NCBI GenBank assembly: GCA_023248635.1
Contig: JAHFED010000006.1
Span: 83,771 to 147,770 of the forward strand
Direction of reading: 5' to 3'
Length of the DNA stretch: 64,000 nucleotides
DNA from: Myxococcales bacterium
Lineage (GTDB): Bacteria; Myxococcota; UBA727; VGSZ01
Numbering within the stretch: the first letter of the stretch is position 1; each line of letters starts with the position of its first letter. The position numbers were made by a program, and so were the translations under genes. Shown one piece after another: positions 47,652 to 56,148 of this stretch. Below the pieces are notes generated by a model. That model did no database searches. It was not told the DNA's origin and saw only the letters and a program-made list of their open reading frames with translations.

Positions 47652-48674
47652 CTACAGCTGGCGCGAGGCGAAGACGCAGAGTTCCTGCCGGTTTGCGGGC
47701 AGCTGGGTCGCGCGCACGGGCATGGCCAACAAACGACCGATGCGCTCGAGCCATTGGGGCAGCTCGCTCACGTGCCCCCAATCGCCGAGCTTGAGGATGA
47801 GCAGGGCGGCGCGCAGGTCGCGGCGGGTGCGCTGGGCGATGGCCTCGATGCTGGAGATGGCCGCGTTGGGCCGCTGGTTGACGTCGACGACCAGCAGGCG
47901 CACGGGGCCCGGTAGCTGTAAGACGTCGACGGCTTGGGCCGAGCATCGCAAGTGCCGAAAGCGGGCGCGATTTTCGAGAATGCCCGCGTCCATGGCGTTG
48001 GGATCGATGCCCGTGACCAGCGCCCCGCGATCAAGCAGCGCCCGGGTCATGCCGCCGGGAGAGCAACCCACTTCGACGACGACGTCATCGGGATCGACGT
48101 GCAGATCGAAGAGGCGCGCAGCTTCTTCGAACTTGAGCCAGGCGCGAGACGGCGCGTTGTCGGGGATCTGCAGCCGGGGATCTCCACCCGGATCGGGAGA
48201 GAGCCCCGGCCGCTGCACATGCACGCCGACGAAGCGCTGCTGGCCCCGCTCCACCGTGGTGACGACAACGTCGCCGGCCTGGGCAGGGGTTCCTGCCTGC
48301 TCGGAATGCAGCAGCGCGCCCAGGGAGGACACCACCGCGTCGACGTCGACGTCCTTGTGCTGGGGTTGGGTAAGGGAAAGGCAGGTGCGCCGGGCAAAGA
48401 CCAGGGGGGGCAGCTCGTCGACGCCGATGGGCCGCTGGGCTTTGGCCGTCACCAGACCCCTGGCCGAAAACGAAGGCGCGAAACCCCGTCGTTGCAGCTC
48501 TGCCCGCAGCACCTTCTCGGCTCCCGCCTGACACAGGGCAAAGAGGAAAGGCGACGGACCAGCCGTGTGAATTGGCCGCCCGGCCTGAGGGCAGAGGGTG
48601 TCCTCGCTGGGCGTTGCCCCGACTCCGTGCCCCAGAACGCTCGGCTGCGGACACGTCGTCGTCGTCGTCCTCAC
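47652..48674 (-). CDS. RlmM-like 23S rRNA 2'-O-ribose methyltransferase
   Basis: About 340 residues. A THUMP-like N-terminal region (AGAEKVLRAELQRR) precedes a Rossmann methyltransferase: SRAWLKFEEA (Lys), VEVGCSPGGMTRALLDRG (motif I), VDVNQRP (Asp), LILKLGDWG (Lys), and NRQELCVFAS (Glu). These fit the K-D-K-E tetrad of the FtsJ/RlmM class. The GTG at 48674 overlaps the stop of the upstream regulator by 4 bases. Its usual substrate is C2498 of 23S rRNA. The first 33 residues are low-complexity and hold a string (CPQAGRPI) also encoded by a dispersed 24-bp repeat. Confidence 0.82.
   Translation of the reverse strand: MRTTTTTCPQPSVLGHGVGATPSEDTLCPQAGRPIHTAGPSPFLFALCQAGAEKVLRAELQRRGFAPSFSARGLVTAKAQRPIGVDELPPLVFARRTCLSLTQPQHKDVDVDAVVSSLGALLHSEQAGTPAQAGDVVVTTVERGQQRFVGVHVQRPGLSPDPGGDPRLQIPDNAPSRAWLKFEEAARLFDLHVDPDDVVVEVGCSPGGMTRALLDRGALVTGIDPNAMDAGILENRARFRHLRCSAQAVDVLQLPGPVRLLVVDVNQRPNAAISSIEAIAQRTRRDLRAALLILKLGDWGHVSELPQWLERIGRLLAMPVRATQLPANRQELCVFASRQL
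48571..48594 (-). repeat. 24-bp dispersed repeat, copy 1 (inverted)
   Basis: The sequence TGCCCTCAGGCCGGGCGGCC + AATT on the minus strand is repeated exactly at 56097-56120 on the plus strand. Here it encodes part of the non-conserved start of the RlmM-like protein, just before the conserved region begins. Confidence 0.7.
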
Positions 48675-50758
48675 TTGCGGGGCCGCGGCAGGTTGTAGGA
48701 GTCGAGGCGGTTCAGCAGGGTGCGTCGGGAAATGCCGAGCATCTCGGCGGCCTTGGTCTGGTTGCCGCCACATTGGTGCAGGGCGTCGATGATGCGTTCG
48801 CGCTCGAGGTCAGAGACGGCGTCTTTGAGCGAGTCGGCACCCGGCCGACGCATCGGGGGCAAGGTGGGCAGGCCGTCGTCGCCGGGGCGCGATGCCGTTT
48901 GCACAGGGCGTTGCATCGGCCGGGTCGCGGTCACGGAGTCCTCGTCGTCGTCGTGCTGTTCGATGGGGGGCAGGGGAATGGCCCCGAGTCGATCGGCGCG
49001 CCCCGGTCGCACCTGGGCCGCCGGACGAGGGGGGCTCGAAGGCGGCGTCGTCGTGGGCGGCGCCCGGCGTTGCAGCCGCTCGACCGGCAGGTGCTCGGCC
49101 GTGATGCGGGAGCCGCTGCAGAGGATCACCGCGCGCTCGATGATGTTGCGCAGCTCGCGGATGTTGCCAGGCCAGGCGTAGCCCTTGAGCAGGGCCAGGG
49201 CGTCTTTGGCGACGACGGGAACATCGGCGCGCCGGCTGCGGCGGCACACGTCGGCGACGAAGGTCGTGATCAGGCCTTCGACCTCGGTGGGTCGTTCGCG
49301 CAGCGGCGGGATCTCGAGGGTGATGCCGTTGAGTCGGAAGTAGAGATCGTGCCGAAAGCGGCCGGCGGCGGCTTCGACTTCGAGATCTTTGTGGCTGGCG
49401 GCGAGGAAGCGTACGTCGATGGCCCGGGGCGAGAGTCCGCCCACGCGCAAGACCGTGCGTTCCTCGAGGACGCGCAAGAGCTTGGCCTGAATCGACAAGG
49501 ACATCTCGCCGATCTCGTCGAGGAAAACCGTGCCCTTGTCGGCGACCTCGAAGAGCCCGGGTTTGGTGTTGACGGCGCCGGAGAAGGCCCCGCGCTCGTG
49601 GCCAAAGAGCTCGCTTTCGAGAAGGGTTTCGGTCAGCGCCGCGCAATTGAGGCCGACGAAATTCTTGGCGGCCCGGTGCGAGAGCCGGTGGATGTCCCGC
49701 GCCAACACCTCTTTGCCGACGCCGGTTTCGCCGTGAATGATGATTGAGATGTCCGAGGGCGCGACCCGTTCGACCAGACGCCCGAGTCGATCCATCGAGC
49801 CCCGCTCCTGCAGCGGCGTCGGATGCGACGACGACGACGGCCGTCCTGGGGTCCCGCTCTGCTCGCCTGGGCGGTCGGCGGTTTCGGCGGGTCCCTGCAC
49901 TTTGGCGTTGGCCACCGACAGCAAGCTCGACGCCGTGCGTCCATCGCGGGGAAAAACGGCGAAGCCCGTGCGCACGTGGGCACCCTGCGAAGACAACGTC
50001 GTCACCAAACGATCGCAGGCTTCTTCGACCTCGGTCCAGGGCAGATCGAGAAAGAGGATCTCCAGCTCCTGCGGGGCATAGTCGGCCACCAACACGCCCT
50101 TGGGCAGCACAGCCTCGAGCACTTCTTCGACGACGACACCGGCCAGCTCACCGTCCAGATGCAGGCGACAAAGAGTGAGACCGCTGCCGGCGGGCAAGCG
50201 CAAGGCCGGACTGGTGCTCTCGTCGACGCCGGCGCTGCGCTGGGCCCGGCGGGCGATCTCCTCGTCGACGCGGGTCTCGAGGTAACTGTGCTCGTAGATC
50301 TTGCGGCGCGGTTTCTCGGCCACTTTTCGACGTCGCAACAGGCAGGTCACCGAGCCCAGCTCGAAGCTCTCGCCCACCGCAACCTCGACGTCGACGCCGG
50401 CTTTGAGGGTGCGTTCGCGGACCCGGGTTCCGTAGGTCGATGAGAGATCGGTGATGGTGACGCGGTCGTCGAAAATCACCAAGCGCACGTGCCTGCGGCT
50501 GACGCTGTCTTCGTCGACGCGGATGCTGGCGTCGCTGCTGCGGCCGATGGTGTGCTCCCCCTCTTCGAGCAAGAAGGAGTGGGTCGCGCGATCGCCGATC
50601 ACTTGCAGGCGATAGAGCGCGGCGCCCATCTCGAGGCTGCGGTCGACGGCGCCGACCAGGGTCACTGAGGAAGCAGTCGAGGAACGACGGATCGTGGGTC
50701 CGTCGTCGGCGAAGACATCGTCGTTGTCGTCGAGGTCGTCGGTGCGTTTGGTGTTCAC
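48671..50758 (-). CDS. FHA-domain sigma-54-dependent transcriptional activator
   Basis: 695 residues. An N-terminal FHA domain (residues 50-140) has GRSSDASI and SRRH, the phosphothreonine-binding core. A long linker with a possible second domain (about 150-270) leads to the AAA+ sigma-54 domain (from about 290): Walker A GETGVGKE, GAFSGA (GAFTGA with Ser for Thr), and Walker B GTVFLDEIG. A Fis-type HTH (about 650-690) ends the protein. It may couple Ser/Thr kinase signals to sigma-54 promoters. It overlaps the cNMP gene upstream and the RlmM gene downstream by 4 bases each. Confidence 0.93.
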   Translation of the reverse strand: MNTKRTDDLDDNDDVFADDGPTIRRSSTASSVTLVGAVDRSLEMGAALYRLQVIGDRATHSFLLEEGEHTIGRSSDASIRVDEDSVSRRHVRLVIFDDRVTITDLSSTYGTRVRERTLKAGVDVEVAVGESFELGSVTCLLRRRKVAEKPRRKIYEHSYLETRVDEEIARRAQRSAGVDESTSPALRLPAGSGLTLCRLHLDGELAGVVVEEVLEAVLPKGVLVADYAPQELEILFLDLPWTEVEEACDRLVTTLSSQGAHVRTGFAVFPRDGRTASSLLSVANAKVQGPAETADRPGEQSGTPGRPSSSSHPTPLQERGSMDRLGRLVERVAPSDISIIIHGETGVGKEVLARDIHRLSHRAAKNFVGLNCAALTETLLESELFGHERGAFSGAVNTKPGLFEVADKGTVFLDEIGEMSLSIQAKLLRVLEERTVLRVGGLSPRAIDVRFLAASHKDLEVEAAAGRFRHDLYFRLNGITLEIPPLRERPTEVEGLITTFVADVCRRSRRADVPVVAKDALALLKGYAWPGNIRELRNIIERAVILCSGSRITAEHLPVERLQRRAPPTTTPPSSPPRPAAQVRPGRADRLGAIPLPPIEQHDDDEDSVTATRPMQRPVQTASRPGDDGLPTLPPMRRPGADSLKDAVSDLERERIIDALHQCGGNQTKAAEMLGISRRTLLNRLDSYNLPRPRK

Positions 50759-51231
50759 GAGGGCTTTGCTCCGGGTGCGGGCAACAGCGGACCCGAGAGG
50801 CCGCCACGACGTCGATCGAGGGTGTTGCGCAGGCGGCGGGTCAGCACCTTGATGATGCCCTGTGCGATTTCGCCCTTCTCGGCGAGGATCTCGTTGAAGT
50901 CATCGCGCTCGATCTTCAGGCAGGTGACGTCGGTGGTCGCGGTCGCCGATGCGCTGCGTGGCTCGCTGTCCAACAGGGCCATCTCGCCAAAGACCGCCCG
51001 CTCCGAGAGCACCGCGAGGTCTTCGCCGACGCCGTCGCTGTGGATGCGCACTTTGCCGGCGATGATGAAGAAGAGCGTTTGACCAGGCTCGCCCTCGCGA
51101 AAGATCTCGTCGCCGGATTCGAAGTCGACTTCGTCGGTGATGAGCGCGATCTGGCTCAGGTCCTCGCCGGGGATCTGAGAGAACAGGTCGATGCTCTTCA
51201 AAAAGAGCACTTTCTCGACGGTGCTGATCAA
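50755..51231 (-). CDS. Cyclic-nucleotide-binding domain protein
   Basis: 158 residues, a lone CRP/FNR-type effector domain without an HTH. The beta-roll motif GEPGQTLFFIIAGKVRI and FGEMALLDSEPRSASATA are the phosphate-binding cassette region; the Arg and Glu contacts (Glu in FGE, Arg in EPRSA) are present. It may bind cAMP or another nucleotide, or act as a regulatory partner of the downstream FHA activator, with which it overlaps by ATGA. Confidence 0.9.
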   Translation of the reverse strand: MISTVEKVLFLKSIDLFSQIPGEDLSQIALITDEVDFESGDEIFREGEPGQTLFFIIAGKVRIHSDGVGEDLAVLSERAVFGEMALLDSEPRSASATATTDVTCLKIERDDFNEILAEKGEIAQGIIKVLTRRLRNTLDRRRGGLSGPLLPAPGAKPS

Positions 51232-51284
51232 GCGGGAACCCGGAGCATGGGCGCAGCCTGCGACGACGAGCTTTCCCGATGCAA

Positions 51285-51365
51285 GGATTCCGCGCGCAGG
51301 CCGGAGGATGCAGCTTGGGGGGCGGCCGGAGCGCCCATGGATTCCGCGCGCAGGCCGGAGGATGC
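51285..51365. repeat. Two copies of a 27-bp direct repeat (54-bp spacing)
   Basis: The string GGATTCCGCGCGCAGGCCGG + AGGATGC occurs at 51285-51311 and 51339-51365. It lies in the 196-base gap between the cNMP gene and the receiver/DUF4388 gene, so in the transcribed leader of the cNMP gene. No gene seen there. Confidence 0.75.
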
Positions 51366-51427
51366 GGCTTTGGGGCCCGATCGAGCTTGGGGGCCACCGG
51401 CCGCGGCGCCGTTGGTCTCGCCCTCCA

Positions 51428-52906
51428 TCAGAAAAACGAGATCTTGCGGGCCGACGCGGGCCCGCGGCCGACCAAGCGGGCCAGGTGGAGGCAGAAGAGG
51501 GCGGCAGCGAGACCGCGGACGACGCGGGGCGGCAAAGGTTGGCACAGGGCGACGAGGTCGCCGATGGTTTTGGTCCCGTCCATGGCGACGACGACGCGGG
51601 CCTCGGCAGGGGAGAGGTTCAGGTGCTCGAGGCCGTAGCCGCTGTCGGTGGCGGGGCCAAAGCGGGCGTCGTCGGGGGCCATTTCCAGCAGCGCAGCGTC
51701 GGATTCGGTCACCAACATCGAATGTACGATGGCGTCGCCGACGAAGACCTTGGCGGCGACGGGTTCTTTGGCGGCGCGCCCTTCGAGGGTGACGCGGTAG
51801 CTGCCCCCCCGCCAAGCCAGGGCGCCGATGGCGACGCGTCGCACATGCTCCTCAACGAGGCCCCGCAACACGGGTGGAGAGACCAGCTCCAAGGCGATCA
51901 GGCCAGCGGCAGCGGTGTGGAAGGCCCCCGATCGGACCAGCCGTTCGACTTTGGCGCCGTCGTCGACGCTGAGGACGCCGCGCTTGGCCATCAGGGAGAC
52001 CAGATCTTCGCCGACGAGGTTGCTGCGCGCCCCCACCAGCACACCGCTCTTCAAGAGCAGCACCCGCCGTCCGGGGCCGCGCTCAAGCCAGAGCTCCCCC
52101 GTGGTCAGCCCCTGGTGGAAGGCATCCAGGAGATCGGCGAGCACCCGCGGACCCAGGACGCCCTCACGGTCGGGCTCTCGGGGAGCGGGGCTCGAGCTGC
52201 CGATGTCGTCGCGGCGGATCTTGATGCGGTTCCACAGCTCGATCAGCTCTCCGGGCGAAAAGGAACCCGTGGTGGGGCGCCCGTGGGCGACGCCGTCGTC
52301 GTCGTCGTCGTCGAGGTTGATCGGGATGGGTCCAGTCTGCTCCTTCGCTGGTGCTGTGACCACGGGGTCGTCCTCGGGGACGAAGAGGTCGTCGTCGTCG
52401 CCGGCCTCGGTGAGGTCGGTGAATTCGTCGATGGCTGGCCCCTCCGTCGACGGCAACGACGATGAGTTGGCCGCGGTTTTGGCCGTGGGGTCGTCCCAAG
52501 CAGGTGTGACACCCCGGGTTCCCGGAACTTTGTTGGCGAGGCGGGCCACGGTTTCGATGAGCGCCAGAGAACGGAAGGGCCGAGAGAAGGCGGCGTCGAG
52601 CCCGCCCATGCGCGTCCTGGCGTCGGGTTTTGCGCCCAGCGACGACGACGGAGCGTTGGCACCGAGCCCAGGCGGATGGGTGAGCACGATCTTGCAGCCC
52701 AACTCGCGTTGCAGCAGCTCCGCCAGATCGAGGCCGCTGGCGTCACCGAGGTCGGCTTCGATGACGACGACGGCGGGGCGGGCGTCGAAGGCGATGCGGA
52801 GCGCTTGTTGGCCGGTCTGCACCTGGGCGGCCTTCAGCCCGTACTGGGTCAGCAGCGTCGTCAGCAGCTCGCCAAGCTCTCCCGGGTCGACGACGAGGAC
52901 GTCCAC
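51428..52906 (-). CDS. Degenerate receiver domain plus DUF4388 (PATAN-type) protein
   Basis: About 492 residues from the GTG at 52906. Residues 1-120 form a receiver-like domain: the phospho-acceptor Asp is Glu (VVVIEADLGDASG), one of the acidic pair is Pro (VVDPG) and the conserved Lys is Arg (SRPF), so it is not expected to be phosphorylated. An acidic linker precedes a DUF4388 domain (about 250-400: LADLLDAFHQGLTTGELWLERG, RVLLLKSGVLVGARSNLVGED). DUF4388/PATAN domains are found in myxobacterial and cyanobacterial signalling proteins. It is the first gene of the signalling group. Confidence 0.82.
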   Translation of the reverse strand: MDVLVVDPGELGELLTTLLTQYGLKAAQVQTGQQALRIAFDARPAVVVIEADLGDASGLDLAELLQRELGCKIVLTHPPGLGANAPSSSLGAKPDARTRMGGLDAAFSRPFRSLALIETVARLANKVPGTRGVTPAWDDPTAKTAANSSSLPSTEGPAIDEFTDLTEAGDDDDLFVPEDDPVVTAPAKEQTGPIPINLDDDDDDGVAHGRPTTGSFSPGELIELWNRIKIRRDDIGSSSPAPREPDREGVLGPRVLADLLDAFHQGLTTGELWLERGPGRRVLLLKSGVLVGARSNLVGEDLVSLMAKRGVLSVDDGAKVERLVRSGAFHTAAAGLIALELVSPPVLRGLVEEHVRRVAIGALAWRGGSYRVTLEGRAAKEPVAAKVFVGDAIVHSMLVTESDAALLEMAPDDARFGPATDSGYGLEHLNLSPAEARVVVAMDGTKTIGDLVALCQPLPPRVVRGLAAALFCLHLARLVGRGPASARKISFF

Positions 52907-53032
52907 GCCGCCGCTGTACCACAGCGTGATGGGCCTGTGTGATGGCGGGGGCGACGCGCCCCCGGCTGTGCCCGACTGACGCGCGCGTTTCGCAACGTTG
53001 CTGGCTGCGGCATCGCCCGGTACTTTGCAGGA

Positions 53033-53953
53033 GTGAACGGCTGGCGGTCCCTCTCTCACGACGTCGTCGCCGCCCGCGGTGTGTCGACCCTCCTGGGTCG
53101 CTCGGCCCGGGTGAAGGAAAGCGACGGCCCCCTGCGCCCGCCCCGTGCGTCGGGTCGGCCCTTGTTGTGCCTGAGCGACATCCACGGCGACCTCGGGGCG
53201 CTCGAGAGCGTGCTGGCGGCGGTTAAACACCTCGACTTGTGCGGTATCGTCGTCGCTGGCGACCACTGCGTCGGCGGCTCGCAGCCCTTCGAGGTCTACA
53301 CGCGCCTGGTCTCTTTGGGGGCACACCTGGCCCGCGGTCCCAGTGATCTGGCCCTGGGAGCGCTGGCGGCCGGCATCGTCGACCCCACGCCGACGACGGC
53401 CATCGAGGATGCTCGGCTCGTGCAGTTCCTGCGCACCAAGAAAGCCCTGGGCGACGTCGTCTGCCGCCGGCTCGCCGATCTGCCGTCGACGCTGGTGGTC
53501 TCCCTCGACGACACCAGCGGGGTGATGGCCATGCACGGCAGCCCCGCCGACGACTCCCGCGGGCTCGTCGACGATGACACCTTGGCCGATCAGGTGGCCT
53601 GCGTCGCCGAAGACGTGCTCGTCACCGGCGCCACCCACGAACCTTTTGCCCGCGCCATCGACCGCATCGACGAACCCTCCACCGATGTCGGCGACGATGG
53701 CGCCTTCGACGCCGAACGCTCGGCAGCCGAGCTCTTCTTCGCCGAGCGGCCGACAGATCTCGCGCTCCCGAGGCCCACGCTGCCCCTGCTCGTCGTCAAC
53801 TGCGGCTCGGTGGGCATGAGTCCCACCCGTCGCAAAGACCGACGCCGCACCGCCCACGCCGTGCTGGTGGCCCCCTGCGACGACGGTCGCGTTCACGCCT
53901 GGGGCAATGACATCCTGATCGTCGCCCGTGCCCGCGCCCGCAGCGTCGGCTGA
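53033..53953 (+). CDS. Metallophosphoesterase
   Basis: About 306 residues from a GTG at 53033. The metal-binding motifs are LSDIHGDLGALESVL (D-x-H), VVAGDHCVGG (GDxxxxG), and TGATHEPFA (His), fitting the calcineurin-type fold of the YfcE/serine-phosphatase class. The usual GNHD/E is less clear. It is divergent from the receiver/DUF4388 gene, and 2 bases before rnc. Confidence 0.85.
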   Translation: MNGWRSLSHDVVAARGVSTLLGRSARVKESDGPLRPPRASGRPLLCLSDIHGDLGALESVLAAVKHLDLCGIVVAGDHCVGGSQPFEVYTRLVSLGAHLARGPSDLALGALAAGIVDPTPTTAIEDARLVQFLRTKKALGDVVCRRLADLPSTLVVSLDDTSGVMAMHGSPADDSRGLVDDDTLADQVACVAEDVLVTGATHEPFARAIDRIDEPSTDVGDDGAFDAERSAAELFFAERPTDLALPRPTLPLLVVNCGSVGMSPTRRKDRRRTAHAVLVAPCDDGRVHAWGNDILIVARARARSVG

Positions 53954-53955
53954 AC

Positions 53956-54732
53956 GTGACGACGTCGAACGACCCTGTCAGCCGCGAGCTCGACGCCGAA
54001 GCCCAGCGCCTGAGCCGAGCCGAGCAGGTCGCCGCCCACGTGTTCGTCGACCGCGCCCTGCTCTTGCAGGCCCTGACCCACAAGAGCTTCCTGAACGAAA
54101 ACGACACGGTCCTGGGTCACAACGAAGTGCTCGAGCTCTTGGGCGACGCCGTCTTGTCCCTCGTCGTCGTCGAATACCTGGTGGGCGCCTCCGCCATCAC
54201 CACACCCGCGCACAGCGGCAGCGAAGAAGGCCAGCTCACCGAGCGCCGCGCCGCCCACGTCTCGACGGAGAACCTCGCCCGCGCCGCGCTGAGCACGGGA
54301 CTGGCCGAGCTCCTGCGCACGGGCAAGGGCCTGCGTCCCCAGGGACAGCTCAGCGCCAACCTGGCCGCCGACGTCGTCGAAGCCGTCTTGGGTGCTGTCT
54401 ACCAAGATGCCGGGCTGGCCGCGGCGCGCACGACCGTGCACGCCCTGCTCGGACCCCCACCCGAGGTCGTCGTCGTCGGCGCCGCCCACGCCAAGCGGGT
54501 CTTGCAAGAGCGCCTGCAGCGCCTCTTTGGCAAAGCCCCCGAATACGTCGTCACCCGCGGCGACGGACCCAACCACGCCCCCCTCTACCGCGCCGTCGTC
54601 GCCTTCGCCGGCCAAGCTTTGGGAGAGGGCTGCGGAAAAAACAAGCGCGTGGCCACCGAAGTCGCCGCCGCCGCCGCCGTCGCCTCCTTGGCCTGCGTCG
54701 ACGATCCCGCTTTGCGCGCGCGCCTGTCGTGA
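53956..54732 (+). CDS. rnc: Ribonuclease III
   Basis: 258 residues. HNEVLELLGDAVLSL is the catalytic signature (normally NERLEFLGDAVL; the first Arg is Val here). The metal ligands in AADVVEAVLGAVYQD are present. A C-terminal double-stranded-RNA-binding domain occupies about residues 180-250. It processes rRNA precursors. The GTG start lies 2 bases after the phosphoesterase; queG overlaps its stop by GTGA. Confidence 0.93.
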   Translation: MTTSNDPVSRELDAEAQRLSRAEQVAAHVFVDRALLLQALTHKSFLNENDTVLGHNEVLELLGDAVLSLVVVEYLVGASAITTPAHSGSEEGQLTERRAAHVSTENLARAALSTGLAELLRTGKGLRPQGQLSANLAADVVEAVLGAVYQDAGLAAARTTVHALLGPPPEVVVVGAAHAKRVLQERLQRLFGKAPEYVVTRGDGPNHAPLYRAVVAFAGQALGEGCGKNKRVATEVAAAAAVASLACVDDPALRARLS

Positions 54733-55664
54733 ACGAGCTCGGCCAGGCACTGTGCGCCCAAGCCCGAGCCGAAGGCTTCGACGACGTCGGCCTGTGTCGC
54801 GCCGATGCTGAGATGCCCCACCGCCAAGAGGTCGACGACGCCCTGTCCTCGGGTCGTTTTGATGTGTTCCCCTGGCTGACCGACACCAAGGACCAGCGCC
54901 TCGACGTGCGCGCCCGCATGGCCTCAGCCCAAAGCGTCGTTGTCGTCGTGCAGAGCTATTGGCAAGGGGATCACGAGGATCACGTCGACGTCGACACCCT
55001 CGCTGGTCACGCCAAGGTCTCGCGCTATGCGTGGGGACAGGACTACCACCACGTCCTGCGTCGAAAGCTGCGCCGCCTGCGCAAGTGGTTGATCGCCCGC
55101 GTGCCGGGAGCGCGGGTGGCTCCCTTCAACGACGTCGACGCCGTCACCGAGCGGGCTTGGGCGGTCGCCTGCGGCCTCGGCTTCATCGGCAAAAGTGGGA
55201 TGTTCATTTCGCAGACCCTCGGCACCTACACCTTCCTCGGCGGGCTGCTCACCGACGTCGCCCTCGTCGACGAGCGCTTCGCCGGCACCAGCGACGACGT
55301 CCCCCGGGTCCGCCCCGGTTGCGGCAGCTGCACCGCTTGTCTCGACGCTTGCCCGACCCAGGCCATCGTTGCCCCCCAACGGGTCGATCCCCTGCGCTGT
55401 TTGACGACGTGGAATGTGGAGGAGCCCCAGGATCCCCGCGGCGACGCCTTCGCCGGCTCCGGCTGGGCGGTGGGTTGCGATGTGTGCCAGGAGGTCTGTC
55501 CCTGGAACAAGTTCGCCGTCGTGACCCGCGAGAAACGTTACCGCCCGCGCCACGTGAGCATCGATCCCGCGCTTCCCCCCGACGACGTCGCCGGCACCCC
55601 TCTTGCCCGACCAGGGCAGGAAAACCTCGCGCATCTGGCCCGCCGCGCGCGACGTGGGACCTGA
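54729..55664 (+). CDS. queG: Epoxyqueuosine reductase
   Basis: 311 residues. It performs the last step of queuosine synthesis on tRNA. AVACGLGFIGKSGM is the cobalamin-binding region, followed by two [4Fe-4S] clusters: CGSCTACLDACPTQAI and CDVCQEVCPWN. The GTG start overlaps the stop of rnc. Length is near that of the short form without the HEAT-repeat tail. Confidence 0.94.
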   Translation: MNELGQALCAQARAEGFDDVGLCRADAEMPHRQEVDDALSSGRFDVFPWLTDTKDQRLDVRARMASAQSVVVVVQSYWQGDHEDHVDVDTLAGHAKVSRYAWGQDYHHVLRRKLRRLRKWLIARVPGARVAPFNDVDAVTERAWAVACGLGFIGKSGMFISQTLGTYTFLGGLLTDVALVDERFAGTSDDVPRVRPGCGSCTACLDACPTQAIVAPQRVDPLRCLTTWNVEEPQDPRGDAFAGSGWAVGCDVCQEVCPWNKFAVVTREKRYRPRHVSIDPALPPDDVAGTPLARPGQENLAHLARRARRGT

Positions 55665-56148
55665 TCTGGCCTCGAGCGCGCGAGGCTCCCTTGCCCGAGC
55701 GCTCGATTGCCGGAATCAGACGCGATGGCTAAGCTTTGCTCGTCAGTCCCTCGTGAAGACGCCGGAAACCAGAGGCCCAGCCGCTGCCGCCGTTGCTTCA
55801 GGAAGGCCTCGCTTTTCAGGTGGGAAGTGATACAACCCACCGCCACCCCCGGTTGTGCGCTGCGTCAGTGCACAGGTCGGGGTCCGGCCCGGCGTCCCGC
55901 CCGGTCGGGGCTTCTGCGGAGGTGCCGCCGAGAACGTTTGTCTCGCGGAACAGACCTGGGCTCCCGCGTTGCCGCAAGCGACGCCACCCAGGATCCAGCG
56001 GGCTGCCACCGCGTCGTCTGCGCCCTCGGGGCGAGACCGGCCGGAGGCGACCGCACAGCGGCGGCCGCCGGTTTCGCGCCCATTCCGACCCCTCTTTGCC
56101 CTCAGGCCGGGCGGCCAATTTCTGATCCAGACTTACCCAGGAGTACCT
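55665..56148. other. 484-base gap with no supported gene
   Basis: Between queG and the next gene. Open frames here are short and have no recognisable motif or start signal. I looked for the conserved signal-recognition-particle, RNase P and tmRNA motifs and found none. It holds one copy of a 24-bp dispersed repeat near its end. Confidence 0.6.
56097..56120 (+). repeat. 24-bp dispersed repeat, copy 2
   Basis: Exact copy of the string at 48571-48594, in the opposite orientation. It lies 28 bases before the GTG start of the next gene, in its leader. Confidence 0.7.

Noticed and set aside
51428..53896. An 822-codon version of the receiver/DUF4388 gene
   Set aside because: The extension upstream of 52906 overlaps the divergent metallophosphoesterase, which has clear catalytic motifs.
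55665..56148. Possible structured RNA (SRP, RNase P, tmRNA)
   Set aside because: No matches to conserved core motifs on either strand.
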